Source: Rhodoblastus sp.
GTDB lineage: Bacteria; Pseudomonadota; Alphaproteobacteria; Rhizobiales; Beijerinckiaceae
DNA: 49,501 nt
Assembly: GCA_020442275.1 (NCBI GenBank)
Contig: JAGRKN010000032.1
Coordinates: forward strand, 4,255 to 53,755
Reading direction: 5' to 3'
This document shows, piece by piece, positions 18,473-26,621 of this stretch; within the stretch, counting starts at the first letter, position 1, and every line of letters starts with the position of its first letter. The notes below the pieces were generated by a model. It worked only from the letters and a program-made list of their open reading frames with translations, did not search any database and had not been told where the DNA came from. Both the position numbers and the translations under genes were made by a program.

Positions 18473-19494
18473 GCAGCGCGCGCCTTTGCTGTGCGATCGA
18501 CGTGGGCGACGGCCGCGCGCAGCACGTCGACGCCGGCACCGGGCTTGACCGCCTCTGTCGCGAGATGACGGCGGAAGGCGCGGGCGCCGGGCCGGCCGGC
18601 GAACAGGCCGAGGATGTGGCGCGTCATCGAGGAGAGGCGAACACCCTCGCTCAAATGCGCCTCGATGTAGGGGACGAAGGCTTCGACAGCCGCATGCGCA
18701 TCCGCCACGGGCGCGGGCGCACCGAATAATTCGGCGTCGACCAAAAGCAGGATTTCGGGATCGTGATAGGCGGCGCGGCCGAGCATGACGCCATCGACAT
18801 GTGCGAGATGGGCCTGCGCCTCGGCGATCGACTGAATTCCACCGTTGATCGCGATCGGCGTCGCCGGCATAGCCTGCTTGAGCTCGTAAACCAAGGGATA
18901 GTCGAGCGGCGGCACGTCGCGATTTTCACGCGGCGAGAGGCCTTGCAGCCAGGCCTTTCGCGCGTGGACGATGATGGCGTCGGCGCCTTCGCCGACGACG
19001 CGTGTCGCCAGATCGAACAGAGCGCGGCGCGGCTCCTGATCGTCGACGCCGATCCGGCACTTGACCGTCACAGGAACGTCGACCGCGCGCTTCATGGCCG
19101 CCACGCATTCGGCCACGAGACCGGGCTCGCGCATCAGGCAGGCGCCGAACCTTCCGTCCTGCACGCGATCAGAGGGACAGCCGACATTGAGATTGATTTC
19201 TCGATAGCCGAAATCCGCGCAGATGCGCGCGGCCTCCGCCAGTTCGCTCGGGTCCGCGCCGCCGAGCTGAACGGCGACCGGCTGTTCGTCCGGATCGAAA
19301 CCGATCAGGCGCTCGCGATGGCCGTGAACGACTGCCGCCGACGTTACCATTTCCGTATAGAGCAGCGCATGACGCGTCATGAGGCGGTGGAAGAACCGGC
19401 AATGCCGATCCGTCCAGTCCATCATGGGCGCTACGGAAAACCGCCAGGGCGAGGTTCGGCAGGTCGCGGTCGGAGGAGAATGCGTTTTCGACAT
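18469..19494 (-). CDS. dusA: tRNA-dihydrouridine synthase A (DusA)
   Basis: FMN-dependent enzyme that reduces uridines at positions 20/20a of tRNA to dihydrouridine. The 341-residue protein has VAPMMDWTDRHCRFFHR (21-37), ADPSELAEAAR, NLNVGCPSDRVQDGRFGACL with the catalytic Cys119, and the FMN-binding GGI and GVMLGRAAYHDP motifs, all of the DusA subgroup. The ATG at 19494 is chosen because the family N-terminus follows soon after; an upstream in-frame extension to 19680 is AT-richer and unlike DusA. No strong ribosome site is visible. It leads a two-gene unit with the TSUP transporter. Confidence 0.95.
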   Translation of the reverse strand: MSKTHSPPTATCRTSPWRFSVAPMMDWTDRHCRFFHRLMTRHALLYTEMVTSAAVVHGHRERLIGFDPDEQPVAVQLGGADPSELAEAARICADFGYREINLNVGCPSDRVQDGRFGACLMREPGLVAECVAAMKRAVDVPVTVKCRIGVDDQEPRRALFDLATRVVGEGADAIIVHARKAWLQGLSPRENRDVPPLDYPLVYELKQAMPATPIAINGGIQSIAEAQAHLAHVDGVMLGRAAYHDPEILLLVDAELFGAPAPVADAHAAVEAFVPYIEAHLSEGVRLSSMTRHILGLFAGRPGARAFRRHLATEAVKPGAGVDVLRAAVAHVDRTAKARAA

Positions 19495-19773
19495 CGGTCG
19501 ATTTCGGAGATTAGAAAAAGCTGTATTGCAGTCGCAGCGCCGTTTGTAAATTTTTAACCCAACGCACAGCATGCGGCGTCGACCCGCATTCTGCCAAAAC
19601 CCGTAGAATTCCGGGACAAACAGCGATTTTCGAAGTTTACGAAAATTCACCTTGTCTCGGCATTTCCATTGCGACCGCACATATTTAGCCGCGATTTAAC
19701 CGAGCAGACCTAGTTTCGCGTCACACGTATTGCGTCCGGGGGGACCGGACAAGCAGCCCGGAGGCGAATACCA

Positions 19774-20025
19774 ATGCTCGACACTCTTCGACCACTGATC
19801 GACAAGCATGCGCGACTGCCGGTGAAGGCCGACACGCTTGCCGCCGGTCAGGACCTCTACGCCGCGGGTCTCACCTCCTTCGCAGCCGTGCAGCTGATGC
19901 TCGCGCTCGAGGAGGCCTTCGACATCGAATTCCCCGAACGCATGCTCAACCGCCGCAGCTTCGCGACGATGGAATCGATCGCCGCCTGCATTCAGGAACT
20001 CCGCCCGCAGGCGCTTGCATCATGA
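19774..20025 (+). CDS. Acyl carrier protein, partner of the amino acid:[carrier protein] ligase
   Basis: 83-residue carrier protein. The phosphopantetheine site is AGLTSFAAVQLMLALE with Ser35; the usual DSL is replaced by LTS, as in the stand-alone carrier proteins that accept amino acids from SerRS-like ligases. The following IEFPERML helix is typical for an acyl carrier protein. It should be loaded with 4'-phosphopantetheine and then with an amino acid by the ligase encoded at 21182. GGAGG lies nine bases before ATG 19774. Its stop overlaps the next gene's start, so it begins the operon. The 279-base leader between dusA and this gene must hold the operon promoter and is unusually AT-rich around 19540-19700. 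Confidence 0.92.
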   Translation: MLDTLRPLIDKHARLPVKADTLAAGQDLYAAGLTSFAAVQLMLALEEAFDIEFPERMLNRRSFATMESIAACIQELRPQALAS

Positions 20026-21179
20026 GTTCGCTCGTCGCGCGCGCGCAGCTCGTCGCCGCTGTCGCTGCGCAATACAGCGACCATGTCGACAAGGAAGGGC
20101 GCTTCCCCTCCGAGGCCGTGCGCGCCATGAAAGAAGCACGCCTGCTTTCGGCTTACATCCCGCGTGAGTTCGGCGGCGAAGGCGCGGATCTCGCCGAGAT
20201 CGCCGAAGTCGTCTCGGTCATTTCGCAGGCCTGCGCGTCCGCGGGCATGACCTATGCGATGCACCAGATCAAGGTGTCGAGCGTGATCAGCCACGGCGAC
20301 AAGGCCGAATGGCATCAGGAGTTCATGCGCCGGATCAGCAGCGAGCAATTGCTCGTCGCTTCGGCCACGACGGAGGGCGGCATCGGCGGCAATCTGCGCA
20401 ACAGCATCTGCGCCGTCGAGCGTCTGGGCGACCGGTTTTCGCTCGTCAAGGACGGCACTGTCATCTCCTACGGCCGCGACGCGGACGCCATTCTGATCAC
20501 CGCGCGCAGCGCGCCAGACGCGCCGGCGTCCGATCAGGTCATGGCTGTCCTGACGAAGGATCAGTACAAGCTCGAACTGACGGGCGTGTGGGACGCGATG
20601 GGCATGCGCGGCACCTGCTCGGACAATTTCAAGTTCTCCGCCGAAGGCGACGTCGCGCAGATCCTGCCAAACGACTTCGGCGAGATCGCCGCCAAGTCGA
20701 TGCTGGCGATCTGCCACATCTTGTGGAGCGCGGTGTGGTACGGCATCGCCTCGAGCGCCGTTTCTCGCGCCCAGTCCTTCGTGCGCGCGGAGGCGCGGCG
20801 CAATCCGGGCCAGACGCCGCCCGGCGCGCTGCGCGTGGCGGAAGCCGCCAATATGCTGCAGCTGATGCGCTCGAACACGATCGCAGGTCTTTCTCGCTTC
20901 GCGACGGCGAAGGTGAACGACGACGACCTCGGTTCGGTCGGCTTCATTGTGGCGATGAACAACATCAAGATCGGCGCTTCGCGCATGGTGGTGGACATCA
21001 TCAATCACGCGCTGCTGATCACTGGCATCAACGGCTACCGCAACAACACGCCCTACAGCGTTGGACGGCACATGCGCGACGCCCTGTCGGCGCAGATCAT
21101 GATCTCGAACGACCGCATCTTCGGCAATGTCGCGAACCTCTTGCTGATGCATCGTCTCGACCCATCTCTGGCGGCCTGA
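20022..21179 (+). CDS. Acyl-CoA dehydrogenase-like flavoprotein acting with the carrier protein
   Basis: 385-residue member of the acyl-CoA dehydrogenase superfamily. Recognisable parts are [27 protein letters not shown], a modified flavin loop [26 protein letters not shown], and a C-terminal [20 protein letters not shown]. At the place where ordinary dehydrogenases have a YEG-type catalytic Glu I read SNDRIFGN (about 362-369), so the usual base appears to be missing or moved. The translation start overlaps the carrier-protein stop by four bases, and the ligase follows two bases later. By analogy with PltE-type enzymes that oxidise aminoacyl groups on carrier proteins, I infer an aminoacyl-carrier oxidase or dehydrogenase. 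A fatty-acid role is less likely in this setting. Confidence 0.85.
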   Translation: MSSLVARAQLVAAVAAQYSDHVDKEGRFPSEAVRAMKEARLLSAYIPREFGGEGADLAEIAEVVSVISQACASAGMTYAMHQIKVSSVISHGDKAEWHQEFMRRISSEQLLVASATTEGGIGGNLRNSICAVERLGDRFSLVKDGTVISYGRDADAILITARSAPDAPASDQVMAVLTKDQYKLELTGVWDAMGMRGTCSDNFKFSAEGDVAQILPNDFGEIAAKSMLAICHILWSAVWYGIASSAVSRAQSFVRAEARRNPGQTPPGALRVAEAANMLQLMRSNTIAGLSRFATAKVNDDDLGSVGFIVAMNNIKIGASRMVVDIINHALLITGINGYRNNTPYSVGRHMRDALSAQIMISNDRIFGNVANLLLMHRLDPSLAA

Positions 21180-21181
21180 CC

Positions 21182-22093
21182 ATGTGCGAAGCCTGTCCCA
21201 CCCTGCTCGACAAGCTCCTTCACAAAGGGCTGCTCGTCGAAACCGGCATTGACGGCCTCTATGGCCGCTCGGGCCTTTTCGAACAGGTGATCGATGGTTT
21301 CGACCGTCTGATCTCCCGAACTGGCGCCGACCAGAAGGCTGAAGTGCTGCGGTTTCCGCCCGGCATGAACCGCGTCCTGTTCGAGAAGAGCGGATATTTG
21401 AAGAGTTTTCCGCAGCTCGCCGGCACGGTTCATTCCTTCGGCGGCAACGACAAGGACCACGCGGTCCTGCTCGATCGCCTCGCCGAGGGCCAGCCGTGGT
21501 GGGACAAACAGGAGATGACCGATATCGTCCTGACGCCAGCCGCCTGCTATCCGCTCTATCCGACGGCCGCCAAGCGTGGACCTTTGCCGGAAGACGGACT
21601 GATCTTCGATCTGAATTCGTACTGCTTCCGGCACGAGCCTTCCAAGGAGCCGACGCGCCAGCAGATGTTCCGCATGCGCGAATATGTGCGCATCGGAACG
21701 CCTGATCAGGTTGTCGCTTTCCGCAAGAACTGGCTCGAGCGCGGTCAGGCATTGATCGCCAAGCTCGGCCTGCCGTTCAATGTCGACGTCGCCAACGATC
21801 CGTTCTTCGGCCGCGCGGGCCGCGTGATGGCCTCGAGCCAGCGCGACCTCGGTCTCAAGTTCGAATTGCTGGTGCCCGTCAACAGCGAAGAGAACCCGAC
21901 CGCCTGCCTGAGCTTCAACTACCACCAGGACCATTTCGGTTCGACCTGGAACATTCGCACGGCCGCGGGGGAAACCGCGCATACGGCTTGTGTCGGGTTC
22001 GGCATGGAGCGAGTTGCGATTGCCCTGTTCCGCCATCACGGGCTCGATGTCGACAAGTGGCCTGCCGAGGTGCGCGATGCGCTCTCCCTCTGA
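21182..22093 (+). CDS. Amino acid--[acyl-carrier-protein] ligase (class II aminoacyl-tRNA synthetase-like)
   Basis: 303-residue homologue of the seryl-tRNA synthetase catalytic core without the tRNA-binding arm. Such enzymes adenylate a small amino acid (Gly or Ala in known cases) and load it on the phosphopantetheine of a dedicated carrier protein. Motif 2 is [20 protein letters not shown] (149-168) and motif 3 is [12 protein letters not shown] (272-283). Cys122, Glu167 and Cys270 fit a zinc triad; the spacing of 45 and 103 residues is what I recall for Cys131, Glu176 and Cys279 of Bradyrhizobium Bll0957. The carrier gene two genes upstream is the obvious partner. The amino acid specificity cannot be read with certainty. 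Confidence 0.92.
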   Translation: MCEACPTLLDKLLHKGLLVETGIDGLYGRSGLFEQVIDGFDRLISRTGADQKAEVLRFPPGMNRVLFEKSGYLKSFPQLAGTVHSFGGNDKDHAVLLDRLAEGQPWWDKQEMTDIVLTPAACYPLYPTAAKRGPLPEDGLIFDLNSYCFRHEPSKEPTRQQMFRMREYVRIGTPDQVVAFRKNWLERGQALIAKLGLPFNVDVANDPFFGRAGRVMASSQRDLGLKFELLVPVNSEENPTACLSFNYHQDHFGSTWNIRTAAGETAHTACVGFGMERVAIALFRHHGLDVDKWPAEVRDALSL

Positions 22094-23078
22094 GAGCGCC
22101 TTCGCTCCGCACGCCGATCCCATCGCATATGTCGCGAGCGCGCTGCATGATGCGTCGCGCGACTGGCCGCAAACCAATTGTTACGCCGATCTGTGGATCG
22201 AGGCGATTCACGCGCGGGGCTTGCGTCCAGAACCTATGCTCGCCTTCACGGCGACCCTCGATTTCGAAGGCGACCAATTCACCTTCTTCAAGCCGCCGCT
22301 CGAGGATCTCGAGTCGCTCTACGGATTTTCCGTGCGCGAATTGTCGATCTACGACGATCTCGCCGGCCATCTGGTCGAACAATGCGCGCGCGGGCGGCTC
22401 GTTCTCATCGAGGTGGACGCCTTCCACCTGCCCGACACGCGCGGCGTCTCATACGGACTCGAAAGCTCGAAGACGACAATCGGCGTCAACCGGATCGATC
22501 CGGGAGGCCGCGTGATCGATTACTTCCACAACGAAGCTTATTTTCGCGCCGAGGGACCGGACTACGATGGCGTCCTCGCGTTCGGCGCGGATGCCGGCCG
22601 GTTGAAACTGCCGCCCTACGCCGAAATCCTCAAAGCGGATTTCGCGCCGCTGGACGACAAGGCCGCGCGCGATTGCGCGCGTAGGCTGCTGACGCGACAT
22701 CTCGGGCGACGGCCCGCGCGCAATCCGATTGCCGCCTTCGCGGCGCGCCTGCCCGATCTCGTCGAGCGTATGTCGACGCGCGAGCCGGAATTCTTCCACA
22801 AGTTCGCCTTCAACTCACTGCGCCAGCTCGGCGCCAATTTCGAGCTCATGGGGTCGCATCTCGCCTGGCTCGGCGACAAGGACGAATTCGCCGCCGAAAT
22901 CGAGGCGTGCCGCGCGATCTCCTCCGGCGCGAAGGCCTTTCAATTTCTGCTCGCGCGCGCGACGGTGCGTCGCAAGACCGTCGGGCTGGAGGCGCCGCTC
23001 GCCGTTCTGAGCGAGACCTACGATCGTCTGTTCGATGGCCTGACGCGGCGGGACCGCGCACTGCGCCTAGCGTCCTGA
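22077..23078 (+). CDS. DUF1839 family protein, candidate aminoacyl transferase
   Basis: 333-residue protein of the DUF1839 family, of no established function, which is commonly found next to amino acid:[carrier protein] ligases. The N-terminal region has [16 protein letters not shown] with Cys35, then a segment rich in aromatic and acidic residues, then [14 protein letters not shown] (110-123) and [10 protein letters not shown] (132-141). This arrangement, with an early Cys and a later VDxxxLP strand, reminds me of BtrH-type transferases that move an acyl group from a carrier protein to an amine or sugar. That is inference; the catalytic His is not in the usual place, though His117 is nearby. 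ATG 22077 overlaps the ligase gene by 17 bases, so translation is coupled. Confidence 0.88.
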   Translation: MRSPSESAFAPHADPIAYVASALHDASRDWPQTNCYADLWIEAIHARGLRPEPMLAFTATLDFEGDQFTFFKPPLEDLESLYGFSVRELSIYDDLAGHLVEQCARGRLVLIEVDAFHLPDTRGVSYGLESSKTTIGVNRIDPGGRVIDYFHNEAYFRAEGPDYDGVLAFGADAGRLKLPPYAEILKADFAPLDDKAARDCARRLLTRHLGRRPARNPIAAFAARLPDLVERMSTREPEFFHKFAFNSLRQLGANFELMGSHLAWLGDKDEFAAEIEACRAISSGAKAFQFLLARATVRRKTVGLEAPLAVLSETYDRLFDGLTRRDRALRLAS

Positions 23079-23089
23079 AAGCCGCCGCC

Positions 23090-25504
23090 ATGCGGCTCGA
23101 TGCAAACTGGTCTCTTGCGATTTGCACACGCGACGTGGCGACGACGCCTGTCGAAGCCGACGCGCTCGTCTTCGCGCCTGCACAGGTTCCCGGCACGGCC
23201 GCGCAGGCGCTGATCGACAACGGCGACTGGTGGTGGGAGGATCCTGTACCGCTCGATGATCGCGACGTCTGGTATCGCACGACGATTTCCGGCATGGGCC
23301 CGCATATTCTGCTGTTCGAAGGGCTCGCGACCTTTGCGGAAATCTGGCTGGACGAGGCGCGAATTCTCAAGAGCGACAACATGTTCGTGGCGCGGCGCGT
23401 CGACGTCGCGCTGAGGGGCGAACATCGCCTGTCGATCCGCTTTCGCGCCACATCTGCCGCGCTCGAAGGACGCAAGGGCCGCGCGAAATGGCGCCCGCGC
23501 ATGATCCAGCCTTCTGAGCTGCGTTTCGCGCGCACGAGTGCAATGGGGCGTATGCCGGGCTTTGCCCCGCCCGCGCCGCCGGTTGGGCCGTGGCGGCCGA
23601 TTCATCTGGTTTCTGAGAAAACGCCGACGATTCTGTCGACGCGACTTTCGACGCGCCTTGATGAAGGCGACGGCCTTGTCGAAATCGAACTGGAGCTTGC
23701 CACTCCGATCGCTTCAGCGACGGCGCGGTGCGGCGATTTCGCGTGTATCCTGTCAAGCGCCGGCGGCAATCGTTATGTCGGGTCCCTGCGCCTGCTGTCC
23801 GTCGAAAGATGGTTCCCGCACACGCACGGCGCGCCGCGCCTCTACGAAATATCGGCGACCATCGACGGCAAGTATGCGCCGCTCGGGCACGTCGGATTCC
23901 GCGAGATTTCGGTCGATCGCGGCGCCGACGGGCTCGGCTTCGCGCTGCGTGTCAACGACGTCGGCGTGTTCTGTCGCGGAGCGGTCTGGACGCCGCTCGA
24001 TCCCGTCTCGCTGCAGAACGATCCCGCGCTTCTCGAACGCACGATCGGGCTGGCGAAGGAAGCGGGCGTCAACATGCTGCGCGCGGGCGCGACGGGGGTG
24101 TACGAGACGGACGAATTCTATCGCACCTGCGATGCGGCCGGCATTCTCGTCTGGCAGGATTTCATGTTCTCGAATTTCGACTATCCCGTGGCTGACGCCG
24201 GTTTCGTTGCATCCGTCGAGAACGAGGCGCGGCGATTCCTGAAGCGCACGAGCGGATCGTCGTCGATCGCGATTCTGTGCGGCGGCAACGAGGTCTATCA
24301 GCAGGCGGCGATGATGGGCGTCGCGGAATCCAATTGGCGGTCGGCGCTGTTCGAGGAGGTTTTGCCGCGCCTGTGTGACGAGGAGCGACCAGACGTCCAC
24401 TATGTCGTCAATTCGCCGTCGGGCGGCGCCCTGCCCTTCCACTCGGACGCGGGCGTCGCGCATTACTATGGCGTCGGCGCCTATCGTCGCCCGCTCGAGG
24501 ACGCGCGACGCGCGAATGTGCGCTTCGCGTCGGAATGTCTGGGCTTCGCCAATGTGCCGGAAGCTCGCACGCTCGAACATGATTTCGGCGCGGCGCCTCT
24601 GTCCTCGCCGCTCTGGCGGCAGCGCATTCCGCGCGATCAGGGCGCGATGCAGGATTTCGAGGAGGTGCGCGATCATTACGTCGGTCTGCTTTACGAGGTC
24701 GATCCGCGAGAGCTGAAGGTACAAGAGCCCGAACGCTATCTCGATCTTTCGCGCGCCGCTGTCGCCGAAGTCGTCGAGGCGACGATCGGCGAATGGCGGC
24801 GGCCGGGCTCCTCATGCGCCGGCGCGCTCATCTGGTTCTGGAAGGATCTGTGGGCGTCGAGCGGCTGGGGCGTTCTCGACTGGACGGGCGCGCCCAAATC
24901 GCCGTGGTGGGCGATGCGCCGGGCCTTTCGCCCCATTCAGATCGCCCTCAGCGACGAAGGCGTCAACGGGCAGCACGTCCATTGCATCAACGAGGCGAAC
25001 ACGTCGTTCGTGGGCAAGATTGCGCTGCGCTGCTATCGCGATGGCGCGACGCTCATCATGAATGCGGATCGCGACGTCGAGATCGCGCCACGCGGCTCGG
25101 TCTCGCTACGCGACTGCGATCTCTGGGGCGCCTTCTTCGATACGACATACGCCTATCGCTTCGGTCCGCCCTCGCATGAGGCGACCGTCGCGACGCTGCT
25201 CGACGTTGATGGCGTTGCGCTTGCGGAGGCCTGGCGTTTTCCTGTTGGCAGAGCGGCGGCGATGTTTGAGCCGACAATCTCTGTCGACGTCTTTCGAGAC
25301 GACAAGGGCTATGCCTTGCGACTCCAGTCCGACCGCATCGCGCAATCCGTCAAGATCGAGGACGCAAGGCTGACGCCAGACGACAACTGGTTTCATCTCG
25401 CGCCGGGCGCTTCGAAGATTGTTCGCTTTCACGAGCCGGGTATGGCGCCCAGCGGCACGGTTGCGGCTCTGGGCACGCCGGCGATATCCTATCGCGCTAT
25501 GTGA
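23090..25504 (+). CDS. Glycoside hydrolase family 2 protein, beta-mannosidase-like
   Basis: 804-residue enzyme with the family-2 layout: N-terminal jelly-roll sugar-binding domain (about 1-175), immunoglobulin-like domain (about 180-275), TIM barrel (about 280-600) and C-terminal beta domains. The barrel has VWQDFMFSNFDYP, CGGNEVYQQ with acid/base Glu401, and FASECLGFANV with the likely nucleophile Glu482, both in the right context for beta-mannosidases. There is no signal peptide, so it should work in the cytosol. It begins 11 bases after DUF1839 and is followed by the thioesterase after 15 bases. Its presence suggests that a glycoside is made or trimmed by the pathway. It could also use its fold only for binding. 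Confidence 0.9.
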   Translation: MRLDANWSLAICTRDVATTPVEADALVFAPAQVPGTAAQALIDNGDWWWEDPVPLDDRDVWYRTTISGMGPHILLFEGLATFAEIWLDEARILKSDNMFVARRVDVALRGEHRLSIRFRATSAALEGRKGRAKWRPRMIQPSELRFARTSAMGRMPGFAPPAPPVGPWRPIHLVSEKTPTILSTRLSTRLDEGDGLVEIELELATPIASATARCGDFACILSSAGGNRYVGSLRLLSVERWFPHTHGAPRLYEISATIDGKYAPLGHVGFREISVDRGADGLGFALRVNDVGVFCRGAVWTPLDPVSLQNDPALLERTIGLAKEAGVNMLRAGATGVYETDEFYRTCDAAGILVWQDFMFSNFDYPVADAGFVASVENEARRFLKRTSGSSSIAILCGGNEVYQQAAMMGVAESNWRSALFEEVLPRLCDEERPDVHYVVNSPSGGALPFHSDAGVAHYYGVGAYRRPLEDARRANVRFASECLGFANVPEARTLEHDFGAAPLSSPLWRQRIPRDQGAMQDFEEVRDHYVGLLYEVDPRELKVQEPERYLDLSRAAVAEVVEATIGEWRRPGSSCAGALIWFWKDLWASSGWGVLDWTGAPKSPWWAMRRAFRPIQIALSDEGVNGQHVHCINEANTSFVGKIALRCYRDGATLIMNADRDVEIAPRGSVSLRDCDLWGAFFDTTYAYRFGPPSHEATVATLLDVDGVALAEAWRFPVGRAAAMFEPTISVDVFRDDKGYALRLQSDRIAQSVKIEDARLTPDDNWFHLAPGASKIVRFHEPGMAPSGTVAALGTPAISYRAM

Positions 25505-25519
25505 GCGCGCGAGATCTTC

Positions 25520-26011
25520 ATGAACGATACGAGATTGCCCGAGCCGCTGTTCACGACCTCCGTGCAGCCGGGCTGGATCGACTACAACGGGCACATGAAT
25601 GATGCTGCCTATGCGCGCGTCTTCAGCCTGTCGGTCGACGCCCTCATGGCGGCGATCGGACTCGACCAGGACGGGCGCGACCGTTCGAGCCTAACGATTT
25701 ACACACTGACGATGACGATCCACTATCTGAACGAAGCGCATCTCGGCGAGGCGCTGTCCGTGACAGGCCGCATTCTCGAGCACGACGACAAGCGGCTTCG
25801 TCTGTGGTTCGAATTGAAGCGCGACGACGGCGCGATATCCGCGCTGAACGAGCAGGTTCTGCTCTGCGTCGATCAATCCGGCTACAAACCGCGCGCGGCG
25901 CCTTTCGCACCGGACCAGATCGCGCGCATTCGCGCGTTTCATGACGCTGACGCGCATCTGCCCATGCCGCGACAGGCAGGACGCGGCATCAGTCTTCGCA
26001 AGCCGGAATAG
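25520..26011 (+). CDS. Hotdog-fold thioesterase
   Basis: 163-residue 4HBT-type thioesterase. The active-site region is DYNGHMNDAAYARVFS (21-36), with Asp21 and the His25-Met-Asn-Asp28 turn, followed by the central helix and a TIYTLTMTIHYLNEA strand. The overall pattern resembles the thioesterase-like proteins linked to L-carnitine degradation (betainyl-CoA type). Here it closes the aminoacyl carrier-protein operon, 15 bases after the glycosidase gene, so it may release or proof-read a carrier- or CoA-bound intermediate. Its last 23 bases overlap the tail of the convergent glycosyltransferase gene. Confidence 0.88.
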   Translation: MNDTRLPEPLFTTSVQPGWIDYNGHMNDAAYARVFSLSVDALMAAIGLDQDGRDRSSLTIYTLTMTIHYLNEAHLGEALSVTGRILEHDDKRLRLWFELKRDDGAISALNEQVLLCVDQSGYKPRAAPFAPDQIARIRAFHDADAHLPMPRQAGRGISLRKPE

Positions 26012-26621
26012 GGAAACCGGTCTCGGCCAGACGCGCGAGATCGGCCGGCGTATCGACGTCCCAAACTTTCGCGGGCTCGAGCCAATCGACGCGCAGCTGC
26101 GAAATTAGCTTGCGGGTCGTCGTCATGACGGCGTCCGTGCCCCAGGGCATATCGGAAAAGAGCTCGGGAATGGGGCGATTGAGCCCGATCAAGCCGTAGC
26201 CGCCGTCCTCGGTTGGCAGAAATACGGCCTCCGCACGAGCCAGACTATCGGCACAGGAACACAGCAGCGCGGCGTCGATCGACGGGCAATCCGAGCCCAT
26301 CAGCAGGACGGGACCTTCGGCGTCAGAAAAAACGCCAAGCATGCGCGCGCCGAGATCGCCCTGCGCCTGGCCGCGCAGGGTCACGCCGAAATCGCGCGCG
26401 CATTCGGCGAAGAATGGATGACTTGTTCCGGGATCGCACCAGAGCGTCGCGCGCAAGCCGGTTCGCGCGATAGTCGACAACGCGCGGCGCGTCATCGCTG
26501 CATGGAGGCGCGCGGCGCCGGTTGCGCCGAGGGCCGGCATCAGTCGCGTTTTCGCGCGGCCTGGCTCAGGCGCGCGCGCCATCACAGCGATGGAGACCTC
26601 ACGTCTCACGGGCGTATCCAT
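25989..26621 (-). CDS. TIGR04282-type glycosyltransferase-like protein (DUF2064)
   Basis: 210-residue nucleotidyl/glycosyltransferase-fold protein. Signatures are MARAPEPGRAKTRLMPALG, MGSDCPSIDAALL, TEDGGYGLIGL, WGTDAVMTTT and DVDTPADLARL, all typical of the TIGR04282 family. Some members have been linked to arsenosugar synthesis, but most are uncharacterised. It overlaps the next upstream gene (TIGR04283 type) by 23 bases; the two families nearly always occur as a pair. It converges on the thioesterase gene. A nucleotide-sugar synthesis or transfer role is inferred. Confidence 0.9.
   Translation of the reverse strand: MDTPVRREVSIAVMARAPEPGRAKTRLMPALGATGAARLHAAMTRRALSTIARTGLRATLWCDPGTSHPFFAECARDFGVTLRGQAQGDLGARMLGVFSDAEGPVLLMGSDCPSIDAALLCSCADSLARAEAVFLPTEDGGYGLIGLNRPIPELFSDMPWGTDAVMTTTRKLISQLRVDWLEPAKVWDVDTPADLARLAETGFPIPACED

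Noticed and set aside
19495..19773. Possible small RNA or extra gene in the AT-rich leader before the carrier-protein gene
   Set aside because: No open frame of useful size with a ribosome site and no clear hairpin-plus-T-run; it most likely holds only the promoters of dusA and the operon.
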